Of a stretch of 61,879 nucleotides of DNA, positions 7,775 through 16,827 are shown piece by piece. Below the pieces are notes generated by a model that was not told where the DNA came from, did not search any database, and saw nothing but the letters and a program-made list of their open reading frames with translations. The position numbers and the translations under genes are program-made. Source of the DNA: Candidatus Fermentibacteraceae bacterium (lineage in GTDB: Bacteria; Fermentibacterota; Fermentibacteria; Fermentibacterales; JCC-6); contig JAUVJW010000001.1 in the NCBI GenBank assembly GCA_030596465.1, positions 1-61,879 on the forward strand. The letters run 5' to 3'. How positions within the stretch are numbered: the first letter of the stretch is position 1; the number at the start of each line of letters is the position of its first letter.

Positions 7775-9481
7775 TCAGGCCGGTTTAACCACCTTGAATG
7801 CTTCCTCCGGTGTGAGACCGGGATTCTCTGATATCCAGTCGAGAATGTGCCAGGCCCCTTTTGCAGTAATGCCATTTTCAGAACACCATACTATCGTATC
7901 TCGTATTCTATCTTCTTTCAGGACTTTCAGCCAGTCTTTACCGGCTCTTCTTGACCCTCTCATGCGATCAGCCAGCAGACTTGCCAGAGGTTTTGGTTTT
8001 AAATCTGCGCTGGCAAGAAGATCATCGTAAAGGTCGCAGAGTTCAAGATTAAGAAGACGATCCATGAGGTGATTACTGAGTCCCAGTTTCCTGTAAATGT
8101 CGCGTCTTTCCCATGGTTTTCGGGGTAGAAGTTTTTGAAGGCTGTTGAATGTCTCAGCAGGAATCGGTTGAGGGGGAAGGTCTGTATCCGGATACATCCT
8201 GTCTGCACCGGGAAGTATTCTCTCAAAATCCGTGTTTCCACCTGGAAGAGCCTGTCTGGTTTCCGGGGGGACTTCCTGGAATGCCTCTTCAATTCTGATA
8301 CAGATTTCCTTCACTGTGGTTTCGAGGTCTTCTTCAGGACCCGCGAAAACAAGAGCGGCATCTTCAGGGGAGAGGTTCATGTTTGCTCTAAGTGTTTCTG
8401 TTGCCCCGGTAAGTACCGGGTTGTATTGTATACATGCAATAACTCTGACTCTGCCACGAAGCTCATCAAGGAATGTGAGCCCCGGTTGTGTTGGCCAGTT
8501 TGCGTACTTCTCAAATCCGGGAAGAACCATGACTGCAGCTTTATGATTTCTGGTTTCAAGTATCTCCGGGTTGAAACCTTCACCGGCAGTTGTGATTCTG
8601 TTCAGTAAAGTAAATTCCGGTTTGTAATGGTCAGCTGTAAAATCTGATGATCTCAGCTGGTGGCGAAGGTCAAGAAGTGCCTTCTGCCTGTATGCCTCAA
8701 TCCTTGAAAGAGATTCGATGTAACCAATTTTTGCAACACCCTTTATTTCAATTCTGGTTCCGCCTCGAATGGATACATTCACATCCTGTCTTACAGAACC
8801 AATTCCCCTTCTTACCAGATGCGTGGAACGCATGGTTTCGCCAATTAGTTTTGCGGCAATGGCCATTTCAAGAGGGGTGTAGAGTTCGGGAGCTGTTACA
8901 GGCTCAACCAGAGGAATTGAGAGGCGATCAGTACGGTAAACCACATGATGACCTATATCGGACACCTCGCGACAGGCATCTTCTTCCATACTCATTTGTA
9001 TAAAATGAAGTTTCCTGCCAAGAAATGGAATGACCCCGTTAACCCCGACAATTGCTGTTCTCTGAAAACCGGTTGGAATGGATCCGTCAAGGTATTGCTT
9101 GCGGGTGATGTGAAGTTCGTCCACCAGAGACATGTTGAACATCATTGCAAGTTGGAGAGAATAGTTGATTGCTTCCGGGTTAGCCTGGAACGGAGGTGTG
9201 TCATCCATCTCATATGTGCATACAGAATCATTATACAGGAGGTAGTGAACCTGTTTCTTTGTTTTAAATTCCATGAGAGCTGTTCCATCGTATTCTCCGA
9301 ATTCGCTAAGCGTGGGACGCATATGACGGAGAATTTCCTGGTGGTGTTCATCGTTCCGGATTCTTGTGGAGCACCGGCAGAACAACTTCCCGGCGGTAGC
9401 AAGCTGCTGATGGGTTTCCAGACCTCCTCTGAAACCCAGTTCACGCAGTTCAGTGTAATCCCGCAAAGTTTTTCCTTTCAT
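7775..9481 (-). CDS. gatE: Glu-tRNA(Gln) amidotransferase subunit E (archaeal-type)
   Basis: The 568-residue protein is of the GatB/GatE family and matches the archaeal GatE form. It opens with ELGFRGGLETHQQL and has the CRCSTRIR segment, YLDGSIPTGFQRTA and RRGIGSVRQDVNVSI. It also carries a GAD-like middle insertion ending in LPGADRMYPDTDLPP, which bacterial GatB lacks. The C-terminal tRNA-binding tail follows. With GatD this subunit amidates Glu-tRNA(Gln) to Gln-tRNA(Gln). No gatD or gatCAB is in view. GatDE is normally archaeal, so presence in a bacterium with lipid A genes is notable. No strong ribosome-binding site precedes the ATG at 9481. It heads the operon with the kinase and queF. 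Confidence 0.85.
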   Translation of the reverse strand: MKGKTLRDYTELRELGFRGGLETHQQLATAGKLFCRCSTRIRNDEHHQEILRHMRPTLSEFGEYDGTALMEFKTKKQVHYLLYNDSVCTYEMDDTPPFQANPEAINYSLQLAMMFNMSLVDELHITRKQYLDGSIPTGFQRTAIVGVNGVIPFLGRKLHFIQMSMEEDACREVSDIGHHVVYRTDRLSIPLVEPVTAPELYTPLEMAIAAKLIGETMRSTHLVRRGIGSVRQDVNVSIRGGTRIEIKGVAKIGYIESLSRIEAYRQKALLDLRHQLRSSDFTADHYKPEFTLLNRITTAGEGFNPEILETRNHKAAVMVLPGFEKYANWPTQPGLTFLDELRGRVRVIACIQYNPVLTGATETLRANMNLSPEDAALVFAGPEEDLETTVKEICIRIEEAFQEVPPETRQALPGGNTDFERILPGADRMYPDTDLPPQPIPAETFNSLQKLLPRKPWERRDIYRKLGLSNHLMDRLLNLELCDLYDDLLASADLKPKPLASLLADRMRGSRRAGKDWLKVLKEDRIRDTIVWCSENGITAKGAWHILDWISENPGLTPEEAFKVVKPA

Positions 9482-9554
9482 TACAATGTGTTGGTTAAAT
9501 AATTGATATCTCGAAAATAACGATTGGAACTGTCAAGGTAAACCGGGATAGGTA

Positions 9555-9583
9555 TTGACCGACTGAGCAGTGAAGGCTATTAT
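9555..9583 (+). promoter_or_regulatory. Sigma70-like promoter of the hpf-hprK-ptsH-ptsI operon
   Basis: TTGACC at 9555-9560 and TATTAT at 9578-9583 are separated by 17 bases. The gap is intergenic and divergent from gatE. The predicted start near 9590 leaves a leader of about 95 bases that contains a stable hairpin. Confidence 0.75.
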
Positions 9584-9617
9584 CGTATTGTGAGATTGGA
9601 AGCAATACCTTATGTAG

Positions 9618-9646
9618 CCGCTTCTCCCGCTCGTTCGGGGGGGCGG
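9618..9646 (+). promoter_or_regulatory. GC-rich hairpin in the hpf leader
   Basis: Bases 9618-9627 can pair with 9637-9646 over ten base pairs, including G-U pairs, around a nine-base loop, and a short U-rich stretch (TATTTAATTT) follows. It could act as a weak terminator or attenuator, or as an mRNA stabiliser, between the promoter and hpf. The structure is seen; the role is inference. Confidence 0.5.
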
Positions 9647-9685
9647 TATTTAATTTAGCTTCCGTTTAACATGAAAGGAGTTACA

Positions 9686-10234
9686 ATGAACATCGAGATC
9701 AGCGCGAGGCATTTTGAACTTACCGATTCTTTGAAGGAGCATGTTGACGAGAAATTGTCCGTTCTGGACAAATTCTACGATGGTATTGATGATGTACATG
9801 TTATTCTTGAACTCTCTTCCGGAATGAGCAGATCACATGTGCGTTTACGTGGGGACAGGCTTAGACTTGATTCAAAAGCCAAGGGTCATGATATGTATTT
9901 TTCCTTTGACGATTGTGTCTCTTCTCTTGAGAGACAACTGAAAAGATTCAAGGAAACCCATCATAACCACCCACATAGAGAAAAAAATGGTAAAAAGCTT
10001 ATCTCAGGTGCCTGGTATGTTGCCGCCGAGCCTTCGGAGTTAACGGTTCCAGTTCTTCTTGAGGATGCTGCAGAATTAAAGAAATATTCCACAAATGCTG
10101 CAATGACTGAATTTGAGGTTAGCGGTTCTGATAAAAATCTGATTTTCTATAATACCGAGACCGATTGTTTCAGCGCTGCTTACAGAACCTCAAGTGGAGC
10201 CACTCAGGTGGTTGAGCTTGCACGCCGGGAATAG
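9686..10234 (+). CDS. hpf: Ribosome hibernation promoting factor, long form
   Basis: The 182-residue protein begins MNIEISARHFELTDSLKEHV, the conserved HPF/YfiA N-terminus that sits in the ribosomal decoding centre, followed by a linker rich in His and Lys. A C-terminal domain (about 125-182, with FYNTETDCFSAAYR) is the part that drives 100S ribosome dimers in long-form HPF. The start is the ATG at 9686, six bases after AAAGGAG; the ATG at 9671 contains that ribosome-binding site and is rejected. It leads an operon with hprK, ptsH and ptsI, tying ribosome hibernation to the PTS phosphorylation state. Confidence 0.93.
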   Translation: MNIEISARHFELTDSLKEHVDEKLSVLDKFYDGIDDVHVILELSSGMSRSHVRLRGDRLRLDSKAKGHDMYFSFDDCVSSLERQLKRFKETHHNHPHREKNGKKLISGAWYVAAEPSELTVPVLLEDAAELKKYSTNAAMTEFEVSGSDKNLIFYNTETDCFSAAYRTSSGATQVVELARRE

Positions 10235-10237
10235 ACG

Positions 10238-11236
10238 GTGCAGGACCGTTATCCCGACCCGGAGACTTTTTCTGTAGGTGTTTTGTATAAGTGTCTTGGT
10301 AAGAGGTTGTCGCTTGATAATATAACCGACACACGGGGATACGATCGTATGGTTGTATCCCCGGATATCAGTCGACCCGGTCTTTGTCTTTCCGGATACA
10401 CATACAAGTTCATGCACGACAGAATACAGATATTCGGCGATACTGAAATAGCTCTTCTGAACCAGTTGTCTCAAAGTGAAAGAATTACCGCTGTAGCTAA
10501 TGTATACGATTTCCCCGTTGTGTGCAGTATTGTTACCAAGGGTCTTTCACCGCCCGATGAACTGGTTTCAGCGGCTCGGAAAACAGATACAGCGCTGTTT
10601 CTTTCCCCGGAGGATACCACTCCGCTGATACACGAGTTAACGGATTTTCTTGGAGAGGTTTTTGCTTCCCATGTTTCGCTTCATGGAACGCTTGTAGATG
10701 TTTACGGTGAGGGACTTCTTGTGATGGGCAGGAGCGCAATCGGGAAAAGTGAAGCAGTTCTCGGTCTTGTAGAAAGAGGACACAGGCTCGTTGCCGATGA
10801 TCTGGTAAGGGTAAGAAGGGCTGTTAATCGTCTGATCGGCACAGGTGATTCCCTGATTGGTTTTCACATGGAGATACGCGGAATTGGATTTGTAAGTATC
10901 GCAGAGCTGTTCGGCGTTGGCGCAACAAAGGAGTTGCAGTCGGTTGACCTTGTCGTAAGGCTTCTTGACGCAGATATTGTTGACGAGGCAGATCGATCGG
11001 GGCTGGAAGAAAAACACATGACTATTATGGGAGTTGATGTTCCAATGGTTGAAATACCGGTGCTTCCAGGAAGAAACATCACTCTTCTTCTGGAAGTTGC
11101 CGCTATGATGAATATACAGGCAAAAGATACCGGATGTACCTCTGCCGAGCGGCTGAACAGAAAGCTTATAGCCCGCATGGGCAGAAAAAGATTAAGGGAT
11201 AAATATGACGGAAGAGATGGTAACTGTTCCCAATAA
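10238..11236 (+). CDS. hprK: HPr kinase/phosphorylase
   Basis: HprK phosphorylates and dephosphorylates the regulatory Ser of HPr according to energy and metabolite levels. The 332-residue protein has an N-terminal MurF-like domain and a C-terminal kinase domain. The P-loop reads GRSAIGKSE (the canonical second Gly is Ala), followed by HRLVADDLV and the signature MEIRGIGFVSI. The start is GTG at 10238, three bases after hpf. The 3' end overlaps ptsH by 32 bp. HprK-HPr-EI without EII genes nearby is typical of a regulatory rather than transport PTS in Gram-negatives. Confidence 0.93.
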   Translation: MQDRYPDPETFSVGVLYKCLGKRLSLDNITDTRGYDRMVVSPDISRPGLCLSGYTYKFMHDRIQIFGDTEIALLNQLSQSERITAVANVYDFPVVCSIVTKGLSPPDELVSAARKTDTALFLSPEDTTPLIHELTDFLGEVFASHVSLHGTLVDVYGEGLLVMGRSAIGKSEAVLGLVERGHRLVADDLVRVRRAVNRLIGTGDSLIGFHMEIRGIGFVSIAELFGVGATKELQSVDLVVRLLDADIVDEADRSGLEEKHMTIMGVDVPMVEIPVLPGRNITLLLEVAAMMNIQAKDTGCTSAERLNRKLIARMGRKRLRDKYDGRDGNCSQ

Positions 11237-11477
11237 GCTGGGCATTCATGCTCGACCGGCGGCACTGATTGTAAGAGCCGCTGTTGAATTTGATTGCGAT
11301 ATATGGGTGAAAAGTCCAGCTGATAAAGTTAATGCTAAAAGCATAATGGGTGTTATGACACTTGCTGCCTCCGGGGGAACCGCTGTTACTGTTTCCGCAG
11401 ATGGAAAGGAAGAAAGAGAAGCGGTAGATGCCGTTGTGGAAATTATTAAAAGCGGTTTCGGCGAAGAGATGATCTAA
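11205..11477 (+). CDS. ptsH: HPr phosphocarrier protein
   Basis: The 90-residue protein has the EI-phosphorylated His in GIHARPAA and the HprK-target Ser in KVNAKSIMG, so both control sites are intact. It overlaps hprK on the left and shares one base of its TAA with the ATG of ptsI. As no sugar-specific EII is encoded in the window, phosphate flow from EI to HPr probably serves regulation here. Confidence 0.95.
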   Translation: MTEEMVTVPNKLGIHARPAALIVRAAVEFDCDIWVKSPADKVNAKSIMGVMTLAASGGTAVTVSADGKEEREAVDAVVEIIKSGFGEEMI

Positions 11478-13240
11478 TGTTGTTTAGAGGTATTCCGGCT
11501 TCTCATGGTATTGCTATTGGTTCCGCTTTTCTTCTGAAGGTTGAAGAACTCAGACATGCCAGAAGAATATTGGAATCTCATGAAGAGGCTGAAGGGGAAG
11601 TTAAAAGATTTCAAACTGCTGTCTTCTCCGTTCGCCATGATCTTGAAAACATTGCAGACTCAATGGGAGATGTTGTTGAGGGTCGCCAGATCCTCGAATT
11701 TCTCCTGCTTCTCCTCCAGGATCCTATGATAAAAAAAGAGGTGGAAGGCGGGATACTGACCGGGATGGTTAATGCGGAATATGCGGTAAGCACCACATTT
11801 CGCGGGGTTATGGAGAAGTTTGATGTAATGGATGACCCGTACATCCGCGAAAGAGTGGCGGATGTAAAAGATGTTGGCCGCAGGCTTATTGAGAAGCTTA
11901 TAGGCACAGAGAAAGAGGCACTGAACAATCTTGAACAGCCAGTGGTTCTTGTGGCAAAAGATCTTGATCCCTCGGAGACAGCCGGGCTGAAGCCGGGCCA
12001 GGTTCTCGCTTTCGTTACAGACATGGGCGGTAGAACCTCACACACAACCATCCTTGCAAGGGCTCTTGGTATTCCGGCAGTGGTTGGGCTCCAGAGGATC
12101 ACTTCGGAAATACACCCCGGTGACACGCTGATTGTGGATGGCATACACGGTCATGTGATTGTGAATCCCACGGAAGAGGAACTCAAATACTATCGTGATG
12201 TTAAGGCCAGATTCATGGAAGCTGAGAACCTTCTTCAGCAGATGAACCCCGGGCCGGCCCTTACTGAAGACGGGAACAGGATAGAACTTGCGGCAAATAT
12301 CGAACTGCCCCATGAAGTTGAACTTGTTAAGAAACTTGGAGCGGATGGCATTGGTCTGTTCAGAACAGAATTTCTTCGTCTTATACAGGAGAACGGAGAG
12401 AATGAGGAAGATCACTACGAGATATACGAGAAAATAGCGTCTGAGATGCTGCCGAAGTCGGTGATAATCAGGACATATGACATGGGTGGAGACAAGTTCA
12501 GAACAGGGCTTGATACAGTCAGAGAAGCAAATCCCTTTCTGGGATACCGTGCGGTAAGAATAGGTCTGGAAAGACCCGCGGAGTTCTCTATTCAACTTCG
12601 AGCTATTCTGAGAGCTTCTGTGCATGGGAATATTCGGTTGATGTTCCCAATGGTAACCCATGTTGAACAGCTTCGCCGACTAAGAGATTTACTGAAACTG
12701 GTTCAGAATGATCTCACTGCTCGCGGGATTCCCTTTGACAAAAAAATGCAGATCGGTATTATGGTGGAAACTCCCGCAACTGTTATTGCCCTTGACCTGA
12801 TGTTACCCTATGTGGATTTTGTTTCAATTGGAACAAACGATCTTACTCAATACACTTTAGCAGTTGATCGGGGGAATCCCAGGGTAGCCGATTTGTACGA
12901 CTCTTTCCATCCGGCGGTTTTAAGACAGATAGATACTGTTGTGAGGGTTTCTCATTCTCAGGGCAAATGGGTTGGGGTTTGCGGATCCATGGCTGGTAAT
13001 CCCCTCGCGGTTCCACTTCTGATTGGCTTTGGAGTTGACGAGCTGAGCGTAGCCCCCTCATTAATTCCGGATGTGAAGAAAATGATCGCGGTGGTTTCTA
13101 CCTGCGCAGCCCGGGAGATGGCGGAAAAATCACTTTCGATTGAAACCGGACTAATGGTCAGGGCCCTTGTTCACTCTTATGTAATTGGGAAATACCCGGA
13201 AATTCTACTTGACGAGAACGACTGGAAAACTGGAGGCTGA
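11477..13240 (+). CDS. ptsI: Phosphoenolpyruvate-protein phosphotransferase (PTS Enzyme I)
   Basis: The 587-residue protein begins with FRGIPASHGIAIG, the EI N-terminal signature. It carries the active-site His in GGRTSHTTILARALGIPAVVG and the PEP-binding barrel with GLFRTEFL, RTYDMGGDK and FVSIGTNDLTQY. It transfers phosphate from PEP to HPr. Length is normal for the family. Its last codons contain the GGAGG ribosome-binding site for the following nucleotidyltransferase gene, so the operon probably continues. Confidence 0.96.
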   Translation: MLFRGIPASHGIAIGSAFLLKVEELRHARRILESHEEAEGEVKRFQTAVFSVRHDLENIADSMGDVVEGRQILEFLLLLLQDPMIKKEVEGGILTGMVNAEYAVSTTFRGVMEKFDVMDDPYIRERVADVKDVGRRLIEKLIGTEKEALNNLEQPVVLVAKDLDPSETAGLKPGQVLAFVTDMGGRTSHTTILARALGIPAVVGLQRITSEIHPGDTLIVDGIHGHVIVNPTEEELKYYRDVKARFMEAENLLQQMNPGPALTEDGNRIELAANIELPHEVELVKKLGADGIGLFRTEFLRLIQENGENEEDHYEIYEKIASEMLPKSVIIRTYDMGGDKFRTGLDTVREANPFLGYRAVRIGLERPAEFSIQLRAILRASVHGNIRLMFPMVTHVEQLRRLRDLLKLVQNDLTARGIPFDKKMQIGIMVETPATVIALDLMLPYVDFVSIGTNDLTQYTLAVDRGNPRVADLYDSFHPAVLRQIDTVVRVSHSQGKWVGVCGSMAGNPLAVPLLIGFGVDELSVAPSLIPDVKKMIAVVSTCAAREMAEKSLSIETGLMVRALVHSYVIGKYPEILLDENDWKTGG

Positions 13241-13245
13241 CACAC

Positions 13246-14226
13246 ATGCATTGTATCATTCCCGCCGCGGGCAAAGGCACAAGAATGCGGCCGCTTACGT
13301 GGTCTATTCCGAAACCCCTGATTCCTGTTGCCGGTCGTCCCATGCTGGCTCATGTTATAGATTCGCTGCTGGAAGCCGATGTGGATCACATTACACTTGT
13401 TGTTGGTTATCTGGGAGACTCCATTGTTTCATGGGCAAGAGCCGCTTATCCACATATAAAAATAGATCATGCTGTGCAGGAAGAGGCCGATGGACTGGCT
13501 TCAGCGGTACTCCTTGCAGAGCAATATGTGACAGATGGCCCATCCATGATTGTTCTGGGAGACACCCTTTTTGCAGCGGATCTGTCTGTTCTAAGGGGTG
13601 AAACCAGAAACATGATTGTTACTTCTCCGGTTGAAGATCCTTCAAGATTCGGTGTGGTTGTAATGGAAGGCAGCAGTGTCGCTAAACTCATAGAAAAGCC
13701 TTCGGAACCCATAAGCAATCTTGCTATTGTTGGTGTCTACTACTTTGCCAGTGGTAGAAAACTAATGGAGTACTGCCGGGAGTTGAAAGAAAAAGATATA
13801 AAAACCAGAGGTGAGTATCAACTGACAGATGCAATGCAACTCATGCTGCAAAGCGGTGAGCCATTTGGAATACTTGATATTAAAGGATGGTTCGACTGCG
13901 GAAAACCTGAAACTCTTCTGGAGACTAACAGAGAGCTTCTTAACAGAAACGGTGGCTTCGGTACTCCTGTAATTGAGAACTCTGTTGTGATTGATCCCTG
14001 CTTTTTTGGAGAGAAAACCGTTATCAGGAATTCTGTTGTCGGGCCCTGGTTTTCCGGCGGAACCGGCGTTCTTATAGAGAATTCAAGGCTAAGCAACACC
14101 ATTGCCGGAGCAGATTCCGAGTTTAAGCATGTGATGCTGACAGAATCAGTTACAGGAGAGAGATCAATAGTACACGGATCTTTTTGCAAGGTATATACAG
14201 GTGACGATTCAGTTGCGGAGATATAA
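13246..14226 (+). CDS. Sugar-1-phosphate nucleotidyltransferase (RmlA-long/GlmU-like)
   Basis: The 326-residue protein has the nucleotidyltransferase signature IIPAAGKGTRMRPLTWSIPKPLIPV, VLGDTLF as the catalytic Asp region, and GWFDCGKPETLLETN near the end of the catalytic domain. A short left-handed beta-helix-like tail follows (about 235-326). The closest pattern is the archaeal-type glucose-1-phosphate thymidylyl/uridylyltransferase. It supplies an NDP-sugar for envelope glycans, fitting the two glycosyltransferase genes that follow. The exact sugar and nucleotide cannot be read from sequence. Confidence 0.85.
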   Translation: MHCIIPAAGKGTRMRPLTWSIPKPLIPVAGRPMLAHVIDSLLEADVDHITLVVGYLGDSIVSWARAAYPHIKIDHAVQEEADGLASAVLLAEQYVTDGPSMIVLGDTLFAADLSVLRGETRNMIVTSPVEDPSRFGVVVMEGSSVAKLIEKPSEPISNLAIVGVYYFASGRKLMEYCRELKEKDIKTRGEYQLTDAMQLMLQSGEPFGILDIKGWFDCGKPETLLETNRELLNRNGGFGTPVIENSVVIDPCFFGEKTVIRNSVVGPWFSGGTGVLIENSRLSNTIAGADSEFKHVMLTESVTGERSIVHGSFCKVYTGDDSVAEI

Positions 14227-15235
14227 CAAACGGATTGCTCTGTACGCGTCTTCCTCTGCCAACCGTGGAGGCACGGGTGTCTACACCAGACGATTGATTA
14301 CCGGATTCAGGAAGGCTGGAATCACGGAGGTTGTGCCACTTGACCCGGGAAGTTCAGGTTTTGCGGGGAAATTGATTTCGGAGCATTTTTCAATTCCACG
14401 AATGGTTAGAAAAGAAGGATTTGACCTTCTTCATCTTCCCGCGTTCGGTGGAAAGGCTGTTAACGGTGTACCTTATGCAGTTACAGTACATGACATGGCA
14501 TTTATGGTACGATCGGACTGGTTTCCCACCCTCAGATCTATTTACTACAGGTTTCATTTTCCGAGAGTAGCCCGCGGAGCGTCTGTAATTATCGCGGACA
14601 GCGATTTCACCGTTTCAGAAATAAAAAAGTATCTGGGGCTTGATGCCTGCAGGGTTTATCTGTCAGCACCAGGGAATAACGCTGATGGAGCCATGTTCAG
14701 GAAATCTTTTGGCATTGAAGGCAGGTATATTCTCTCAACCAGTACAATCGAACCAAGGAAAAACACAGATGCTTTGCTTGAGGCCTGGCATTCCATCAAA
14801 CTGGTACATCCTGAATTAACCCTTGTTATCGCGGGTCGGTGGGGTTGGGGCAGGAAGGAAACAAAGCAGGACTTGCTGAATACACCGGGGGTCAGGTGGG
14901 TTGGCTCTATTACAGGTGAGCAACTTATGAGTGCTTTTTCAGGTGCCAGATTGCTGGTTTATCCTTCTCTTTATGAGGGGTTTGGTCTTCCTCCCCTGGA
15001 ATCTGCCGCTTCGGGTGTTCCCTTTGTTATCGGACCTGCTGAAACACTTAGGGAAATCTTCGGATCGGTCGCCGCAGGAATATCCGGCAGGAGAGCTGAA
15101 TCAATTGCCGAGTCCGTTCTTGATGCTCTGGATACACCATACAGGTCCGAGGATCTTCGAGAATTCGCCAATGAATTTACGGATGTAAAAATGGCGGAAA
15201 ATACATACAAAGCCTACGGAAAGGTGCTTGGATGA
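14201..15235 (+). CDS. GT4-family glycosyltransferase
   Basis: The protein of about 340 residues has a GT-B fold. The N-terminal half includes the GGTGVYTRRL loop, and the C-terminal donor site shows STSTIEPRKN, VIAGRWGWG and the E-x7-E motif in PSLYEGFGLPPLESAASG. The GTG at 14201 overlaps the previous gene by 26 bp and has only a weak ribosome-binding site; a TTG at 14213 is an alternative. The 3' end forms an ATGA junction with the next glycosyltransferase. Donor and acceptor are unknown. Confidence 0.85.
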   Translation: MTIQLRRYNKRIALYASSSANRGGTGVYTRRLITGFRKAGITEVVPLDPGSSGFAGKLISEHFSIPRMVRKEGFDLLHLPAFGGKAVNGVPYAVTVHDMAFMVRSDWFPTLRSIYYRFHFPRVARGASVIIADSDFTVSEIKKYLGLDACRVYLSAPGNNADGAMFRKSFGIEGRYILSTSTIEPRKNTDALLEAWHSIKLVHPELTLVIAGRWGWGRKETKQDLLNTPGVRWVGSITGEQLMSAFSGARLLVYPSLYEGFGLPPLESAASGVPFVIGPAETLREIFGSVAAGISGRRAESIAESVLDALDTPYRSEDLREFANEFTDVKMAENTYKAYGKVLG

Positions 15236-16305
15236 AAATCCTTCAGGTATACAAAGATGTTTTTCCTGAAGTAAACGGTGGGATTGAAAGGTATGTACAC
15301 GATCTCTCAATATTTTTAAAAAACAACGGTCATTCTGTAGAGATTCTTGTAGCTGGCGGCGGTGACAGAATTGTAGACGGTCTAACGGTCAGCGGTATAT
15401 ATTCACCGGCCAGAATTATGTCCAACCCTGTGGCACCCGGGTACACCCGTTTCCTTGCTGAGACTGATGCGGACATTATCCATTTTCATCTGCCGCTACC
15501 TTCGGCTGTATTGGGGTGGGCCCTTGTAAGGAAAAGCGGTAAAAAGCCATATATTGTTACATACCACAGTGATATAATTCGTCAGTCTTTTGTGATGCCG
15601 GTTTATGGACCGATTCTGCGCAGATTCCTTCAAGGAGCAGCGAAAGTAATAGCTACATCGGATAACTATATCCATACTTCAACCTACTTGAGCAAATTGC
15701 AAAATTCAGAAGCCATCCCCATCGGGGTTGATCTTGAAAGATTCAAACCCGATGACAGCGTGAACAGAAGTTACTACCTTTTTGTTGGGAGATTCAGAAA
15801 ATACAAGGGCATATTTGTTCTTCTGGAAGCCTGGCGGAAAATGCCGGACCCACCGAAACTGCTACTTGCCGGGGGGGGTGGGCTTGTTTGCAAAGTCAGA
15901 GATTTTATCAGGGAACATAAACTTCCGGTAACAATAGTAACTGATGTTGCCGATAACGAGCTGATCAAGCTGTACCAGGGGGCGAAGGCTCTCATTCTTC
16001 CTTCAATTCAGCGCAGTGAAGCATACGGTATGGTTCAGGTTGAGGCTATGGCCTGCGGAACAGCTGTAATCAGCAGTGATCTGTCCACTGGAGTATCCTG
16101 GGTAAACAGGCACAATGAAACCGGGCTTCTTTTTGCGACAGGAGACCCGACAGCTCTCTGCGATGCGATAACCCGATTTGAGGAATCAACGGAGACCAGA
16201 GAAGAAATGTATAAAAGAGCGAGAAACAGGGCACAGAATTTCTTTAACGGTACAACTCTCTTTAGACGAGTGGAAGAATGCCTGATAAAAGCAACAGAGA
16301 TCTGA
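15232..16305 (+). CDS. GT4-family glycosyltransferase
   Basis: The 357-residue GT-B protein has the acceptor-side motif NGGIERYVHDL, YHSDIIRQ, and the C-terminal GRFRKYKGI with E-x7-E in SIQRSEAYGMVQVEAMACG. This matches the PimA/WcaL-like GT4 group. It begins inside the stop codon of the previous GT4 gene (ATGA), so the pair is translationally coupled and probably acts successively on one glycan. Confidence 0.87.
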   Translation: MKILQVYKDVFPEVNGGIERYVHDLSIFLKNNGHSVEILVAGGGDRIVDGLTVSGIYSPARIMSNPVAPGYTRFLAETDADIIHFHLPLPSAVLGWALVRKSGKKPYIVTYHSDIIRQSFVMPVYGPILRRFLQGAAKVIATSDNYIHTSTYLSKLQNSEAIPIGVDLERFKPDDSVNRSYYLFVGRFRKYKGIFVLLEAWRKMPDPPKLLLAGGGGLVCKVRDFIREHKLPVTIVTDVADNELIKLYQGAKALILPSIQRSEAYGMVQVEAMACGTAVISSDLSTGVSWVNRHNETGLLFATGDPTALCDAITRFEESTETREEMYKRARNRAQNFFNGTTLFRRVEECLIKATEI

Positions 16306-16796
16306 CATTTTTGATACTCACGGCAATTGCACTTGGTGTGGTGGATAGTCTAATTCCAAGACCAATACCATTTATGAAGCTGGGGCTTGCCAACGCGGCA
16401 GCGGTAATAGCTGTTGTGAGGTACGGTTTTTTAAAGACATTAGAGTTGAACCTTCTCAGGGTATTTGCAGTGGCTTTAATCACCGGCCTTCTGGCAACGC
16501 CTTCTTTTCTTCTCTCTGTAACAGGAGCAACAGTCAGCGCCGTAATAATGGGGTTGTGCAGGAAAGTTTTTCGGGACAGATTATCAACAGCCGGATTGTC
16601 TGTGGCCGGAGCTGTAGCATCGCTATGGGGACAGCTTCTTGTTGCCGGTATTGTTCTGCCGGGACTTCCGTTGCAGAATATTGTATTATTGCTAACTCTG
16701 TGGGGAGTTATTTCAGGTACAGCAGTTGGCCTGATTGCGCAGAAGGCTATGAGCAGGAGCCTGAAAATTGAAGCATTGCGTAAGGCCGAGGGTTAA
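16278..16796 (+). CDS. Gx-transporter family membrane protein (heptaprenyl diphosphate synthase component I-like)
   Basis: The 172-residue integral membrane protein has about five hydrophobic helices and the conserved PRPIPFMKLGLANAA segment that defines this family (Pfam Hpre_diP_synt_I, ECF S-component-like). Such proteins are often next to a NusG-like domain gene and are thought to be small transporters of unclear substrate. The start overlaps the previous glycosyltransferase by 28 bp. Function remains unproven for the family. Confidence 0.75.
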   Translation: MPDKSNRDLTFLILTAIALGVVDSLIPRPIPFMKLGLANAAAVIAVVRYGFLKTLELNLLRVFAVALITGLLATPSFLLSVTGATVSAVIMGLCRKVFRDRLSTAGLSVAGAVASLWGQLLVAGIVLPGLPLQNIVLLLTLWGVISGTAVGLIAQKAMSRSLKIEALRKAEG

Positions 16797-16827
16797 ATTA
16801 AGATACAGAGGTGGAAGGAAGACTACA

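Noticed and set aside
7431..8030. Plus-strand frame of 199 codons across the kinase-gatE junction
   Set aside because: It is antisense to two clear genes and its residues have no family pattern.
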